54,655 bases of DNA from Liberibacter brunswickensis (GTDB taxonomy: Bacteria; Pseudomonadota; Alphaproteobacteria; Rhizobiales; Rhizobiaceae). The notes under the pieces were generated by a model, which was given only the letters and a program-made list of their open reading frames with translations, was not told the DNA's origin and ran no database searches. A program made the position numbers and the translations under genes. Below are positions 1-10,519 of this stretch, one piece after another. Numbering within the stretch: the first letter of the stretch is position 1; each line of letters opens with the position of its first letter. Location of the stretch: the NCBI RefSeq assembly GCF_036858155.1, contig NZ_JAAEJX010000011.1, forward strand, positions 1 through 54,655, in the 5' to 3' direction.

Positions 1-38
1 AGACTCTCTTTGTCACGAATAAACTGTTTTACCGCCAT
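1..38 (-). CDS. tuf: Probable start of elongation factor Tu (partial, runs off the window)
   Basis: Only twelve codons are visible on the minus strand, reading MAVKQFIRDKES from an ATG at 38-36. This resembles the N-terminus of alphaproteobacterial EF-Tu ahead of the G1 loop, and a tuf gene is expected directly after fusA in a str operon. EF-Tu is the GTPase that delivers aminoacyl-tRNA to the ribosome. The spacer to fusA is about 100 nt and AT-rich. The purine-rich Shine-Dalgarno candidate (AGGG) lies about 12 nt upstream, which is long, so the exact start is uncertain. The call rests on position and a very short match. Confidence 0.5.
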   Translation of the reverse strand, partial: MAVKQFIRDKES

Positions 39-137
39 CGAACCAATTTCCCTTATCTCAACTCATCTTCAACAAATATAAAGCCATAAAATATAAAATA
101 TTTTAGCACAAGCTAATTAGCTTACAGTAAATCACAA

Positions 138-2237
138 CTATTTTGCAATAGAATATTTTTCTTGTATCTCCTTCGAAACATGCACAGGCACAGGGGAATA
201 ATGATCAAAAACCATTGTATACTGACCCCGACCCTGCGACATAGAACGTAAAGAATCCACATATTTGAACATACAAGCAAGAGGAACATGAGCATCAATC
301 ACAACATATACAGAACGATTTTCCTGCCCCTGAATATGCCCTCTTCGTGAACTTAAATCACCAATAACATCACCAACATATTCCCCAGGGATAACAACCT
401 CAACCTTCATAACAGGCTCCAACAATTGCACTCCCATTTTACTTGCCGCCTCCCTAAAACAAGCTCTAGCAGCAATCTCAAAAGCAAGAACAGAAGAATC
501 AACATCATGATAAGCACCATCCAATAAAACAACTTTCATTCCAAGCATAGGGAAACCTGCTAATGGACCAGAAGAAAGCATACTCTCAATGCCCTTCTTC
601 ACACCAGGGATATACTCTTTTGGAATAGCACCCCCCACAATTTTAGATTCGAATACAAAATCTTCTCCATCAGGATTAGGCTCGAATCCTATCTTGACCT
701 TAGCAAATTGCCCCGCACCACCAGATTGTTTCTTATGAATATAATCATGCACACAAGCCTTGGTAATCGACTCACGATAAGAAACATATGGAGCACCGAC
801 ATTAGCATCTACTCTAAATTCACGTGACATCCGATCAACAATGATATCAAGATGTAACTCACCCATACCAGCAATAATAGTCTGACCAGAATCCGGATCC
901 GACCGAACTTGCAAAGAAGGATCTTCTGCCGCAAGGCGACTTAACGCAAGAGACATACGCTCTTGATCACCTTTAGACTTGGGCTCAATAGCAACTTGTA
1001 TCACAGGCTCAGGAAAATCCATCCTTTCCAAAACAACAGGCTTAGAAGGATCACACAAAGTTTCTCCCGTTATAGTATCCTTTAACCCAGCGAGAGCGAC
1101 AATATCACCACAATAAGCTTCATCAATGTCTTCTCGGGAATTGGAATGCATCTGCATCATACGACCAACACGTTCTTTTTTATCTTTGATCGTGTTTAAC
1201 AGGATATCTCCCTTTGAAATTTTCCCAGAGTAAATACGACAAAAAGTCAACGAACCAACAAAACTATCCGCCATCACTTTAAAAGCGAGCATAGAAAGAG
1301 GCGCCGAGTCCAATGCCGGAACATCTATTTCACTATCAGTTTTTACGTCAATACCTTTAATAGCCCTTACATCAAGAGGAGACGGCAAATAGTCAACCAC
1401 CGCATCCAACAAAGGCTGTACACCCTTGTTTTTAAATGAAGAACCACACAGAACAGGGAAAAACCTTACAGAAATAGTGCCTAAACGAATTAAAGAACGT
1501 ATCTTATCTGGACTAAAAGACTCACCCTGCAAGTAAGAATCCATTGCAGTATCATCTACATCAACTATAGATTCAATCATCTTTTCACGATAAGAATCAG
1601 CCAAATCTTTCATATCTTCCGGTATTTCTACTACATCCCAACTAGCCCCTAGATCTTCATTTTTCCATAAAACAGCCTTCATCTCAACAAGATCAATCAC
1701 ACCCTGAAATTCACTCTCAGACCCAATAGGCAATTGTATCACCAAAGGATTAGCTCCAAGCCTAGAAGAAATCATTTCAACGGAACGATAAAAATCTGCC
1801 CCCATTTTATCCATTTTATTGCAAAATATAATACGAGGAGTGGAGTATTTATTAGCTTGACGCCATACCGTTTCTGTTTGTGGCTCAACACCAGCGTTAG
1901 AATCTAACAACGTTATCGCACCATCTGAAACACGAATAGAACGCTCTACTTCCATAGTAAAATCAACGTGTCCAGGAGTATCAATAATAGTTAATTTCTT
2001 CTGAATACCATCACGTCCCTGCCAGAAAACAGTAGTAGAAGCAGATGTAATAGTAATACCACGCTCCTGCTCTTGCTCCATCCAATCCATTGTAGCACAA
2101 CCATCGTGCACTTCACCAATTTTATGAGATTTCCCAGCATAATACAATATACGCTCAGTAGTAGTCGTCTTACCAGCATCTATATGGGCCATGATACCAA
2201 AGTTACGACTATCTTCTATCTTACATTTACGAGCCAT
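138..2237 (-). CDS. fusA: Elongation factor G
   Basis: EF-G is the translational GTPase that drives mRNA-tRNA translocation and, with RRF, ribosome recycling. The 699-residue length is normal. The G domain has AHIDAGKTTTTERIL (P-loop, near residue 17), DTPGHVDFT (switch II) and NKMD, followed by domains II to V. The domain V region contains EPVMKVEVVIPGEYVGDV. It is the third gene of the str operon, 21 nt after rpsG on the same strand, so co-transcription is expected. Nothing unusual was seen. Confidence 0.98.
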   Translation of the reverse strand: MARKCKIEDSRNFGIMAHIDAGKTTTTERILYYAGKSHKIGEVHDGCATMDWMEQEQERGITITSASTTVFWQGRDGIQKKLTIIDTPGHVDFTMEVERSIRVSDGAITLLDSNAGVEPQTETVWRQANKYSTPRIIFCNKMDKMGADFYRSVEMISSRLGANPLVIQLPIGSESEFQGVIDLVEMKAVLWKNEDLGASWDVVEIPEDMKDLADSYREKMIESIVDVDDTAMDSYLQGESFSPDKIRSLIRLGTISVRFFPVLCGSSFKNKGVQPLLDAVVDYLPSPLDVRAIKGIDVKTDSEIDVPALDSAPLSMLAFKVMADSFVGSLTFCRIYSGKISKGDILLNTIKDKKERVGRMMQMHSNSREDIDEAYCGDIVALAGLKDTITGETLCDPSKPVVLERMDFPEPVIQVAIEPKSKGDQERMSLALSRLAAEDPSLQVRSDPDSGQTIIAGMGELHLDIIVDRMSREFRVDANVGAPYVSYRESITKACVHDYIHKKQSGGAGQFAKVKIGFEPNPDGEDFVFESKIVGGAIPKEYIPGVKKGIESMLSSGPLAGFPMLGMKVVLLDGAYHDVDSSVLAFEIAARACFREAASKMGVQLLEPVMKVEVVIPGEYVGDVIGDLSSRRGHIQGQENRSVYVVIDAHVPLACMFKYVDSLRSMSQGRGQYTMVFDHYSPVPVHVSKEIQEKYSIAK

Positions 2238-2258
2238 TTTTTTGAACCTTTCGCAACA

Positions 2259-2729
2259 TTACCAACGATAGTGCGAAAAAGCACGATTAGCATCAGCTAC
2301 TTTATGCGTCTCTTCACGTTTCCTAACAGCAACACCCCGACTGTTAGCAGCGTCAACAATCTCTCCTCCTAAACGATCTATCATAGTTGTTTCATTACGC
2401 TTGCGCGCTGCCATTATAATCCAACGAATAGCAAGAGCCTGACTTCGCTTAGCAGTTATCTCCCCAGGAACACTATAAGCAGCCCCCCCTACACGACGGA
2501 CACGAACCTCAACTTGAGGAGTAACATTACTCAAGGCCTGACGAAATAGAATAACTGGATCTTGTTTCTCTTTTTTTTCAATCAGGTCAAATGCTCCATA
2601 AACAATACTCACAGCTACAGACTTCTTACCGTCATGCATAATGGCATTCATAAACTTAGAAACAATAGGATCAGAAAATTTTGAATCAGGCAACACTTCA
2701 CGGACTACCGCTCTACGACGTCGGGACAT
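2259..2729 (-). CDS. rpsG: 30S ribosomal protein S7
   Basis: S7 is a primary binder of the 16S rRNA 3' domain and nucleates head assembly of the 30S subunit. The 156-residue protein begins MSRRRRAVVREVLPD and carries the conserved AIRWIIMAARKR segment; both length and sequence are typical of alphaproteobacteria. It lies 62 nt after rpsL and 21 nt before fusA. In other bacteria S7 represses its own operon translationally; I did not identify that site here. Confidence 0.98.
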   Translation of the reverse strand: MSRRRRAVVREVLPDSKFSDPIVSKFMNAIMHDGKKSVAVSIVYGAFDLIEKKEKQDPVILFRQALSNVTPQVEVRVRRVGGAAYSVPGEITAKRSQALAIRWIIMAARKRNETTMIDRLGGEIVDAANSRGVAVRKREETHKVADANRAFSHYRW

Positions 2730-2791
2730 AATAACTCTCTGTCTTTCACAATCTAACTACAATACTATAAAACTAAAGACCAACACAAAAA

Positions 2792-3166
2792 CTATTTAGG
2801 ACGACCAGCTCCGTATCGAGAACGAGCCTGCTTGCGGTTCTTCACACCTTGTGTATCTAGAACCCCTCTAATCACACGATATTTAACCCCAGGAAGATCC
2901 TTGACACGACCACCACACAACATAACTACTGAATGTTCTTGTAAATTATGTCCCTCTCCAGGAACATAAGCTATAACCTCAATTCCACTAGTCAAACGGG
3001 CTTTAATAACCTTACGCAATGCAGAATTAGGCTTTTTAGGCGTCACTGTATAAACACGAAGACACACACCTCTTTTCTGAGGACTACCTCTAAGAGCTGT
3101 CATTTTAGCACGAACACGAAAAGATCCTTTACGAGGTTTGCGTATAAGCTGATTAACAGTAGGCAT
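2792..3166 (-). CDS. rpsL: 30S ribosomal protein S12
   Basis: S12 sits at the decoding centre and controls translational accuracy; it is the classical streptomycin-resistance locus. The 124-residue protein begins MPTVNQLIRKPR and has the conserved TPKKPNSALRKV (with the resistance-associated Lys) and the PGVKYRVIRG segment. The Lys residues at these sites are wild-type, so the sequence predicts streptomycin sensitivity at this locus. It is the first gene of the str operon, with a long upstream AT-rich region that should hold the promoter. Confidence 0.98.
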   Translation of the reverse strand: MPTVNQLIRKPRKGSFRVRAKMTALRGSPQKRGVCLRVYTVTPKKPNSALRKVIKARLTSGIEVIAYVPGEGHNLQEHSVVMLCGGRVKDLPGVKYRVIRGVLDTQGVKNRKQARSRYGAGRPK

Positions 3167-3917
3167 TTTTTATAGCTCTCTTCCTAAAAAACATCTTTGA
3201 TATCCCTCATTTACAATCCAAAAACAAAACACAACTGCTACATACAAAATGCACCAGCCAAATTATCCAAATCAAAAATCAATGGAAAATACATCAAATA
3301 AAGACATATTCACTAACAACCATATTCCTGGAAAATTACACCAGAAAAAGAATATCAAGAACTGATAAATACACGGGTGTACCAGCCGTGGTAATATTTT
3401 CTTACGCTCACGTCAAGATGAATCCATATAAAATCATCAAAAAACTAAAATATCTTCATCTAATAACAATGTTTTCTTCTTAATTCAATTTTTTTTGAAA
3501 ATAACACTACAAAATAAATAACTAATACAAATAATTTATCCAGTGAAAAAATTATTTCCAAAATACTTTTACAAAGATAACAATATTATCACTTTTATCA
3601 AGATTGTTTATACATTGATCCAAATATTAGTTAAATATGCACATGTAAGGAAACTCTTGATTTTAATATACGATTATCTCTATAATAAAATAGAGTACGA
3701 AAAATGAACATATCATAAAAAGCGTATTTATATGAAAATAAAGTATTTTTATTTATGTAAAGTGAAAATCTTGAATATTGCATTTCTCTAAAAAACTTTT
3801 TATTCGTATACTAAAAAATATATGTATGAAGAATCCTTGTTTATTAGCACAAAAAATAAATTTCTTGATTATGATCGCTAATTACGAAAACCAAAATGAG
3901 AAGTTTTAATTGATATT
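3167..3917. other. Divergent intergenic region between rpsL and accB
   Basis: About 750 nt of AT-rich DNA without a supportable gene. It must hold the promoters of the str operon (minus) and the acc operon (plus). The one GC-richer spot is a hairpin at 3372-3390 (CACGG and CCGTG arms, 9-nt loop). On the minus strand this hairpin follows a TTGACG box (about 3411-3416), but no convincing -10 lies at the right distance. I found no tRNA or ncRNA signature. Confidence 0.5.
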
Positions 3918-4463
3918 ATGACTGATAAAAAAACAAAAATTAACCCTACATTAATCCGAAACATTGCAAATATCCTTAATGAAACTAATTTGACAGAAAT
4001 TGAAGTAGATGGCGATGGAGTGCGAATTCGCTTGTTGCGCTCTCCTCAAAAAGATCCTTCGATAAATAACCTTGATAAAAAAAATGAACAAGTAAATTAC
4101 GTCTTGGAATCTAAAGTATCTCAATTAACAGAAGATAGTAATTCTAAACCAATAGAAGATAATAATTCTAGACTGAGCACCAAAAATATCCAGATTCCTA
4201 TTCCTGATAATTCTCTTACAGTGACCTCTCCAATGGTGGGGACAGCATACTTGGCTAGTAGCCCAGGAAGTGATCCTTTCGTAAACAAAGGAAACCTTGT
4301 AGTCAAAGGACAAACCCTTCTTATTATCGAAGCAATGAAAACAATGAATCATATTATAGCACCATGCCCTGGTACAGTTGTGAGTATAAATGTAGAAAAT
4401 GGTCAATTAGTAGAATATGGTGATTCACTTGTGGTTTTAGAAAAGAAAGAGGATAATAAATGA
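3918..4463 (+). CDS. accB: Biotin carboxyl carrier protein of acetyl-CoA carboxylase
   Basis: Carries the biotin that shuttles carboxyl groups between biotin carboxylase and carboxyltransferase in the first step of fatty acid synthesis. The 181-residue protein has an N-terminal helical segment, a low-complexity Ser/Asn/Glu linker (about 50-95) and a C-terminal biotinyl domain. The biotinylation site is intact as EAMKTMNHI (Lys near residue 142; the second Met of the usual AMKM motif is Thr). The stop overlaps the accC start, so the two are translationally coupled. The Shine-Dalgarno sequence is weak. Confidence 0.96.
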   Translation: MTDKKTKINPTLIRNIANILNETNLTEIEVDGDGVRIRLLRSPQKDPSINNLDKKNEQVNYVLESKVSQLTEDSNSKPIEDNNSRLSTKNIQIPIPDNSLTVTSPMVGTAYLASSPGSDPFVNKGNLVVKGQTLLIIEAMKTMNHIIAPCPGTVVSINVENGQLVEYGDSLVVLEKKEDNK

Positions 4464-5803
4464 TTTCTAAGATTCTTATTGCCAATCGTGGAGAAATCGC
4501 CTTACGTATTTTGCGTGCTTGTAAAGAGTTAAATATTTCTACAGTTGCGGTGCATTCAACCGCAGATTCTGGGGCTATGCATGTACGATTAGCAAATGAA
4601 AGCGTATGTATTGGACCACCTCACCCCAAGGATAGCTATTTGAATATTCAACAAATAGTAGCTGCATGTGAGATAACAAATGCTGATGCTGTTCATCCTG
4701 GATATGGATTCCTTTCAGAAAATGCAAAATTTGCCGAAATATTAGAAGCTCATCATATCAAATTCATTGGACCCTCTTCAGAACATGTAAATATGATGGG
4801 TGATAAAATTACTGCAAGAAAAACCGCCCAAGAGCTTGGAATACCTGTGGTTCCTGGATCTGATGGGGAAGTGCATAATAAAAATGCTATGAATATAGCT
4901 AAAAAAATAGGTTTTCCAGTGATGATCAAGGCTTCTGCAGGAGGAGGAGGACGTGGAATGCGCATAGCGCACTCTGAAGACGATTTGCTAGAAGCAATTA
5001 ATCAAGCACGCTCCGAATCACTAGCCGTTTTCGGTAATGATGCCGTTTATATAGAAAAATATCTTAAAAATCCACGTCATATTGAAATACAAGTTTTTGG
5101 AGATGGTATGGGAAATGCTGTTCATTTTGGTGAACGAGATTGCTCCGTACAACGTCGTAATCAAAAAATATGGGAAGAAGCACATTCTCCTGTAATAAGT
5201 GCCAAGGAGCGTGAAGAAATAGGCGAAATATGCGTGCAAGCAATAAAAAAGATTCGTTACCGTGGTGCAGGAACAGTAGAATTTCTTTATGAAGACGGAA
5301 AGTTCTACTTTATAGAAATGAATACACGATTACAAGTAGAACATCCTATTACTGAAGCAATTACAGGCTTAGATCTTGTACATGAGCAAATATACGTAGC
5401 ATCGGAAAATCGTTTATCTATACAACAAAAAGATATAAAATTTTCTGGTCACGCTATAGAATGTCGCATTAACGCCGAAGATCCTGAGAAATTTATACCT
5501 AATCCAGGTAAAATCACCTATTACCATGCTCCTGGTGGATTAGGAGTAAGAATGGATTCTGCATCTTATCAAGGATACGTGGTACCTTCTTACTATGATA
5601 GCCTTATAGCTAAATTAATTGTCCATGGGAAAAACCGTAAGGAATGCATGATGCGATTAAATCGAGCATTAAATGAGATTGTTATAGATGGAATAGAAAC
5701 AACTATACCATTATTTCAAAATCTAATAAAGAATGAAGATATTATAAAAGGAAATTATGATATTCATTGGCTAGAAAACAATTTTCTAAAACAAACATCC
5801 TAA
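4460..5803 (+). CDS. accC: Acetyl-CoA carboxylase, biotin carboxylase subunit
   Basis: ATP-dependent carboxylation of the biotin on AccB, in the cytoplasm. The 447-residue length is standard. It starts MISKILIANRGEIALRIL, has the ATP-grasp glycine loop KASAGGGGRGMR (about 155), and the catalytic stretch EMNTRLQVEHPITE (about 290) including the conserved Arg and Glu. It overlaps accB by four nucleotides. The accA and accD carboxyltransferase genes are not in the window. Confidence 0.98.
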   Translation: MISKILIANRGEIALRILRACKELNISTVAVHSTADSGAMHVRLANESVCIGPPHPKDSYLNIQQIVAACEITNADAVHPGYGFLSENAKFAEILEAHHIKFIGPSSEHVNMMGDKITARKTAQELGIPVVPGSDGEVHNKNAMNIAKKIGFPVMIKASAGGGGRGMRIAHSEDDLLEAINQARSESLAVFGNDAVYIEKYLKNPRHIEIQVFGDGMGNAVHFGERDCSVQRRNQKIWEEAHSPVISAKEREEIGEICVQAIKKIRYRGAGTVEFLYEDGKFYFIEMNTRLQVEHPITEAITGLDLVHEQIYVASENRLSIQQKDIKFSGHAIECRINAEDPEKFIPNPGKITYYHAPGGLGVRMDSASYQGYVVPSYYDSLIAKLIVHGKNRKECMMRLNRALNEIVIDGIETTIPLFQNLIKNEDIIKGNYDIHWLENNFLKQTS

Positions 5804-5830
5804 ATTTCTAATTCCCTAAATAACTAAATT

Positions 5831-6424
5831 ATGAATATAAATCCATATATTATAATCAGAGCATATTCTTTGGGAATATTCCCAATGGCTGATTCAGATG
5901 ATAGCGAAGAAATTTTATGGATAAAACCTTCTAAAAGAGGAATAATTCCTCTAGATAAATTTCATATTTCAAAAAGATTAAATAAATATATTCGCCGTGG
6001 AATATATGATATTCGTGTTAACACAGCATTTGAAAGCGTGATATCCTCCTGTTCTCAGAAAACACATAATCGTCAGTCAACTTGGATTAATAAAAAAATA
6101 CGAAATTCATATATTGATCTTTTTCATATGGGGTATGCTCATACGGTAGAAGCATGGAAAGAAGAACAATTAGTCGGAGGATTATATGGAGTGTCTCTTG
6201 GAGCTATATTTTTTGGAGAGAGTATGTTTTCTCGCATGGAAAATGCTTCAAAAATTTGTCTTGTTCATCTAGTAGAACATCTCAAGAAACGCCAATTTCT
6301 ATTGTTAGACACACAGTTTATCACTAATCATCTAAAACAATTCGGAGCTATAGAAATAACTAATACCACGTATGAAAAACTACTAGAAAACGCATTGAAA
6401 TATTCTAAAATATCTTTTTTATAG
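5831..6424 (+). CDS. aat: Leucyl/phenylalanyl-tRNA-protein transferase
   Basis: Transfers Leu or Phe from tRNA to proteins with N-terminal Lys or Arg, creating N-degrons for ClpS-ClpAP. The 197-residue protein carries the family blocks YSLGIFPMAD, QSTWIN, VGGLYGVSLGAIFFGESMFS and LLDTQF. Its place after accBC matches rhizobia. It is 27 nt from accC and probably in the same transcript. It ends facing lon. No visible Shine-Dalgarno sequence precedes the ATG, which fits coupling to upstream translation. Confidence 0.95.
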   Translation: MNINPYIIIRAYSLGIFPMADSDDSEEILWIKPSKRGIIPLDKFHISKRLNKYIRRGIYDIRVNTAFESVISSCSQKTHNRQSTWINKKIRNSYIDLFHMGYAHTVEAWKEEQLVGGLYGVSLGAIFFGESMFSRMENASKICLVHLVEHLKKRQFLLLDTQFITNHLKQFGAIEITNTTYEKLLENALKYSKISFL

Positions 6425-6518
6425 AAATAAAGATTAATACTTTATATGAATACTATAATTTAAAAGATAGGAAGAATTCTATATTAATTATATTCATTAA
6501 TACAATATTATAATTTTA

Positions 6519-8987
6519 CTAATGAGTTATTGATCTACTATCTTTTCTAACATTAATATCACCTACAGATAAAGGAAGAGAATTATCACCTTCGCTTTCA
6601 AGGGATTTCGGCATCCTTAATAATGCATGCTCAAGAACTTCTTCCATAAAAGAAACAGGTATAATTTCTAATCCATTCTTAACATTTTTAGGAATTTCCA
6701 TCAAATCTTTAACATTTTCTTCAGGAATTAATATTTTTGTAATACCAGCTCTTAAAGCAGCAAGAAGTTTTTCTTTTAATCCCCCTATTGGCAATACTCT
6801 ACCACGAAGAGTTACTTCACCTGTCATAGCAACGTTTTTATAAACCGGTATACAAGTCATAATAGATACTATAGCAGTTGCCATAGCAATACCAGCAGAC
6901 GGACCATCTTTAGGAGTAGCTCCTTCTGGGACATGAACGTGTATATTGGTATCATTGAATGCTGTCGGAAGAATACCAAAAGAAGAAGATCTTGATTTCA
7001 CATAAGAAGAAGCTGCTAAAATAGATTCCTTCATTATTTCCTTAAGATTACCTGTAATAGTAATTTTACCTTTTCCTGGCATGACGACACCTTCAACCGT
7101 CAATATTTCACCGCCCACTTCAGTCCATGCCAATCCTGTAACAATACCAATTTGGTCTTCTCCATCTATTTGACCATATTTATAATGAGGAACTCCTAGA
7201 TAATCTTGTAAATTGCTTTTGTTAATAGAAACAGTCTTTTCAATACCTTTTACAATTTTGGTAACTGCTTTACGTGCTATTTTCATCAATGCACGTTCAA
7301 AATTACGAACTCCAGCTTCACGTGTAAAAAGACGAATTATGTCTAATAATACATCATCGCTTATATCAAATTCTTTTGACTTAAGAGAATTTATATTTAA
7401 AACTTTTTTAATAAGATGATTCTTAGCTATTTGTAATTTTTCTTCCTCAGTATAGCCAGAGATACGTATAATTTCCATACGATCCATTAAAGGAATAGGA
7501 ATATTTAAAGTATTAGCTGTCATAACAAACATAACTTTAGAAAGATCATACTCAACTTCTAAATAGTGATCAACAAAAGAAGAATTCTGAGCTGGATCTA
7601 AAACTTCTAATAATGCTGCAGACGGATCTCCCCTAAGATCCGATCCCATTTTATCAATCTCGTCCAACAACAGCAAAGGATTACTTCTTTTAGATTTTTT
7701 AAGCGACTGTATAATCCTACCAGGCATAGAACCTATATAAGTCCTACGATGACCCCTAATATCTGCTTCATCATAAACACCACCAAGAGACATCCTTACA
7801 TAATTACGTCCTGTTGCTTTTGCAATAGATTGTGCTAATGATGTCTTTCCTACACCTGGAGGCCCGACAAAACAAAGAATCAGCCCCTTATTCTCAGCTG
7901 AACGAATCTGTACTGCCAAATACTCAATAATACGTTCTTTAACCTTTGCAAGACCAAAATGGTCTTGTTCAAGAACACTAGTAGCGAAATCAAGATCCTT
8001 TTTAGTCTTTGAATTTTTATCCCACGGAACTCCTAAAAGCCAATCTAAATAATTACGTATAACAGAAGATTCAGCAGAGAGAGGATTCATCTGACGTAAT
8101 TTACGCAATTCAGACAATGCTTTTTCGCGAGCTTCTTTTGAAAGCTTTATTTTAGAAATACGATCCTCAAATTCTCCTATTTCATCACGACCTTCTTCAC
8201 CATCATCAAGTTCTTTTTGAATAGCCTTCATTTGCTCATTTAGATAGTACTCACGCTGTGTTTTTTCCATCTGACGTTTTACTCGAGAACGTATACGATT
8301 CTCAACTTGTAAAATAGATATTTCACTTTCCATAAAAACGAGTAACATTTCGAGACGTTCTTTTACAGAAACAGCTTCTAATATTTTTTGTCTATCAGTT
8401 ACTTTAATTGATAAATTAGCAGAAATTACATCTGCTAGTTTTGAAAAATCCTCAATCTGAGAAGTAATACTTTCTAATTCAGGAGAAATTTTTTTATTTA
8501 ATTTTATATAATTACAGAATTCTGAGATAACAGAACGACTAAGTGCCTCAAGTTCAATTAAATTCTCATCGGGATCTGGCAAAACTTGAATATTAGCTTC
8601 TAAAAAATCGTCACGCTCTATATATTCAACAATACGAGCTCTAACATTTCCCTCCACCAAAGTTTTCACAGTACCATCGGGCAATCTTAGGATTTGCAAT
8701 ACATCAACTACAGTACCAATTTTATAAATAGAAGAAGATACTGGATTTTCATCACTAGAGTTCAACTGAGTAACTAGGACAATCTTCTTATGAGAACTCA
8801 TTGCTTCATCAAGAGCACGCACTGATTTCTCTCTTCCCACAAACAATGGAACAATCATATATGGGAAAACCACAATATCACGCAACGGCAAAAGTGGATA
8901 AGTTATACTAGAACTGCTACAGAGATCTTTACTCTCGCCTTCACACGCAACACCTGACTTTTTTTCATCGTCTTGATTCAAAATCAC
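6519..8987 (-). CDS. lon: ATP-dependent protease Lon
   Basis: Cytoplasmic AAA+ serine protease that removes misfolded and regulatory proteins. The N-terminal substrate domain begins around YPLLPLRDIVVFPYMIVP, the Walker A is GPPGVGKTS (near 375), and the protease domain has PKDGPSAGIAMATA (catalytic Ser) with a Lys in RVLPIGGLKEK. The length of 822 residues is normal. The start is not certain: the first in-frame initiator is GTG at 8987, and no ATG occurs before the conserved N-terminal block. It is the last gene of the clpP-clpX-lon run. The hupB gene that often follows lon is absent here. Confidence 0.97.
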   Translation of the reverse strand: MILNQDDEKKSGVACEGESKDLCSSSSITYPLLPLRDIVVFPYMIVPLFVGREKSVRALDEAMSSHKKIVLVTQLNSSDENPVSSSIYKIGTVVDVLQILRLPDGTVKTLVEGNVRARIVEYIERDDFLEANIQVLPDPDENLIELEALSRSVISEFCNYIKLNKKISPELESITSQIEDFSKLADVISANLSIKVTDRQKILEAVSVKERLEMLLVFMESEISILQVENRIRSRVKRQMEKTQREYYLNEQMKAIQKELDDGEEGRDEIGEFEDRISKIKLSKEAREKALSELRKLRQMNPLSAESSVIRNYLDWLLGVPWDKNSKTKKDLDFATSVLEQDHFGLAKVKERIIEYLAVQIRSAENKGLILCFVGPPGVGKTSLAQSIAKATGRNYVRMSLGGVYDEADIRGHRRTYIGSMPGRIIQSLKKSKRSNPLLLLDEIDKMGSDLRGDPSAALLEVLDPAQNSSFVDHYLEVEYDLSKVMFVMTANTLNIPIPLMDRMEIIRISGYTEEEKLQIAKNHLIKKVLNINSLKSKEFDISDDVLLDIIRLFTREAGVRNFERALMKIARKAVTKIVKGIEKTVSINKSNLQDYLGVPHYKYGQIDGEDQIGIVTGLAWTEVGGEILTVEGVVMPGKGKITITGNLKEIMKESILAASSYVKSRSSSFGILPTAFNDTNIHVHVPEGATPKDGPSAGIAMATAIVSIMTCIPVYKNVAMTGEVTLRGRVLPIGGLKEKLLAALRAGITKILIPEENVKDLMEIPKNVKNGLEIIPVSFMEEVLEHALLRMPKSLESEGDNSLPLSVGDINVRKDSRSITH

Positions 8988-9244
8988 CCACCGAAATAAA
9001 TAACTACGATAACAATACCGTAGAATAGAGATTTATAAATGTAACTTAAACGCTGTATTATATCAATATATCTAAAACATATAAGAATACAAAAGAAAAT
9101 CAAAGATATATTTTAAAAAAAACATCTTCAAAAAATTACTTTCGCTTAAATTCAGAATGTCATTATGTTATTAAATCACATATAAATAATACAAATCATT
9201 TATCTATTTTTAAAAGAACACCCCATATTGCACACGATAAAAAT

Positions 9245-10519
9245 TTAAGCAGAAACGTTAGCTTTTTCATCTCTCCTATCATCATACACATTAAGAGGGC
9301 ATGCACTACCCTTAACAACATCCTCAGAGATAATCACACTGCTAACTCCTTTTAACATAGGTAATTCAAACATAGTATCAAGGAGTATTTTTTCTAATAT
9401 AGAACGTAAACCACGAGCTCCTGTTTTATGAACAATAGCACGTTTAGCAATTTCCCTCAAAGCATCCTCATGGAAAATAAGTTTCACATCTTCCATATCA
9501 AAAAGACATTGATATTGTTTTATCAAAGCATTTTTAGGCTCAGAAAGAATTCTAACAAGAGAATTTTCATCAATATCCTCAAGAGAGGCCAATACAGGAA
9601 GACGACCTATAAATTCTGGAATCAATCCAAATTTTACTAAATCTTCTGATTCAATATTACGTAATACATCTCCGATAAGACGATCATCTGAATCCTTAAC
9701 AACAGCAGAAAAACCTATTGAGGCCTTTTCTCCTCTAGCAGAAATTATACGATCCAATCCCGCAAATGCTCCACCACAAATGAATAAAATATTTGTTGTA
9801 TCTACTTGTAAAAATTCCTGTTGAGGATGCTTCCTCCCCCCTTGTGGCGGGACAGAAGCAATAGTTCCTTCCATGATTTTCAAAAGAGCTTGCTGCACTC
9901 CTTCTCCTGAAACATCACGGGTAATAGAAGGGTTATCAGATTTCCGAGATATCTTATCAACTTCATCGATATATACTATCCCACGCTGAGCACGTTCCAC
10001 ATTATAATCTGCCGCTTGCAGCAATTTTAAAATAATATTTTCAACATCTTCACCGACATAACCAGCTTCTGTCAATGTTGTAGCATCAGCCATCGTAAAA
10101 GGAACATCGATAATACGCGCAAGAGTTTGAGCAAGATAAGTCTTACCACATCCAGTAGGACCAACTAAAAGTATATTCGACTTAGAAAGTTCTACATTAC
10201 TATTCTTAGAAGAATGAGCTAAGCGTTTATAGTGATTATGAACCGCAACCGCTAAAACTTTTTTTGCCTGACTTTGTCCAATAACATACTCATCTAAAAC
10301 TTGAAGTATCTCTTGTGGATTAGGAATACCTTCATGTGACTTAGTTATAGAAGACTTATTCTCTTCATGAATAATATCCATACATAACTCAACACACTCA
10401 TCACATATAAATACCGTAGGACCTGCAATCAATTTTCTAACTTCATGTTGACTTTTACCGCAAAAGGAACAATAAAGCGCGTTCTTTGAGACACTACCAT
10501 TATTGCCGGTTTTACTCAT
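9245..10519 (-). CDS. clpX: ATP-dependent Clp protease, unfoldase subunit ClpX
   Basis: Hexameric AAA+ unfoldase that feeds substrates, including tmRNA-tagged proteins, to ClpP. The N-terminal zinc domain has its four cysteines (CSFCGKS and ICDECVELC). Walker A is GPTGCGKTYLA, and the ClpP-docking IGF loop is present in KASIGFSAV. The length of 424 residues is typical. A strong Shine-Dalgarno (AAGGGAG) lies six nucleotides upstream of the ATG. It is flanked by clpP upstream and lon downstream on the same strand, with gaps of about 260 nt, so each may have its own promoter. Confidence 0.98.
   Translation of the reverse strand: MSKTGNNGSVSKNALYCSFCGKSQHEVRKLIAGPTVFICDECVELCMDIIHEENKSSITKSHEGIPNPQEILQVLDEYVIGQSQAKKVLAVAVHNHYKRLAHSSKNSNVELSKSNILLVGPTGCGKTYLAQTLARIIDVPFTMADATTLTEAGYVGEDVENIILKLLQAADYNVERAQRGIVYIDEVDKISRKSDNPSITRDVSGEGVQQALLKIMEGTIASVPPQGGRKHPQQEFLQVDTTNILFICGGAFAGLDRIISARGEKASIGFSAVVKDSDDRLIGDVLRNIESEDLVKFGLIPEFIGRLPVLASLEDIDENSLVRILSEPKNALIKQYQCLFDMEDVKLIFHEDALREIAKRAIVHKTGARGLRSILEKILLDTMFELPMLKGVSSVIISEDVVKGSACPLNVYDDRRDEKANVSA

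Noticed and set aside
3372..3390. GC-richer hairpin upstream of rpsL as a regulatory RNA.
   Set aside because: It is a five-base stem with a nine-base loop and no matching -10 for the nearby TTGACG; too weak to call more than a hairpin.
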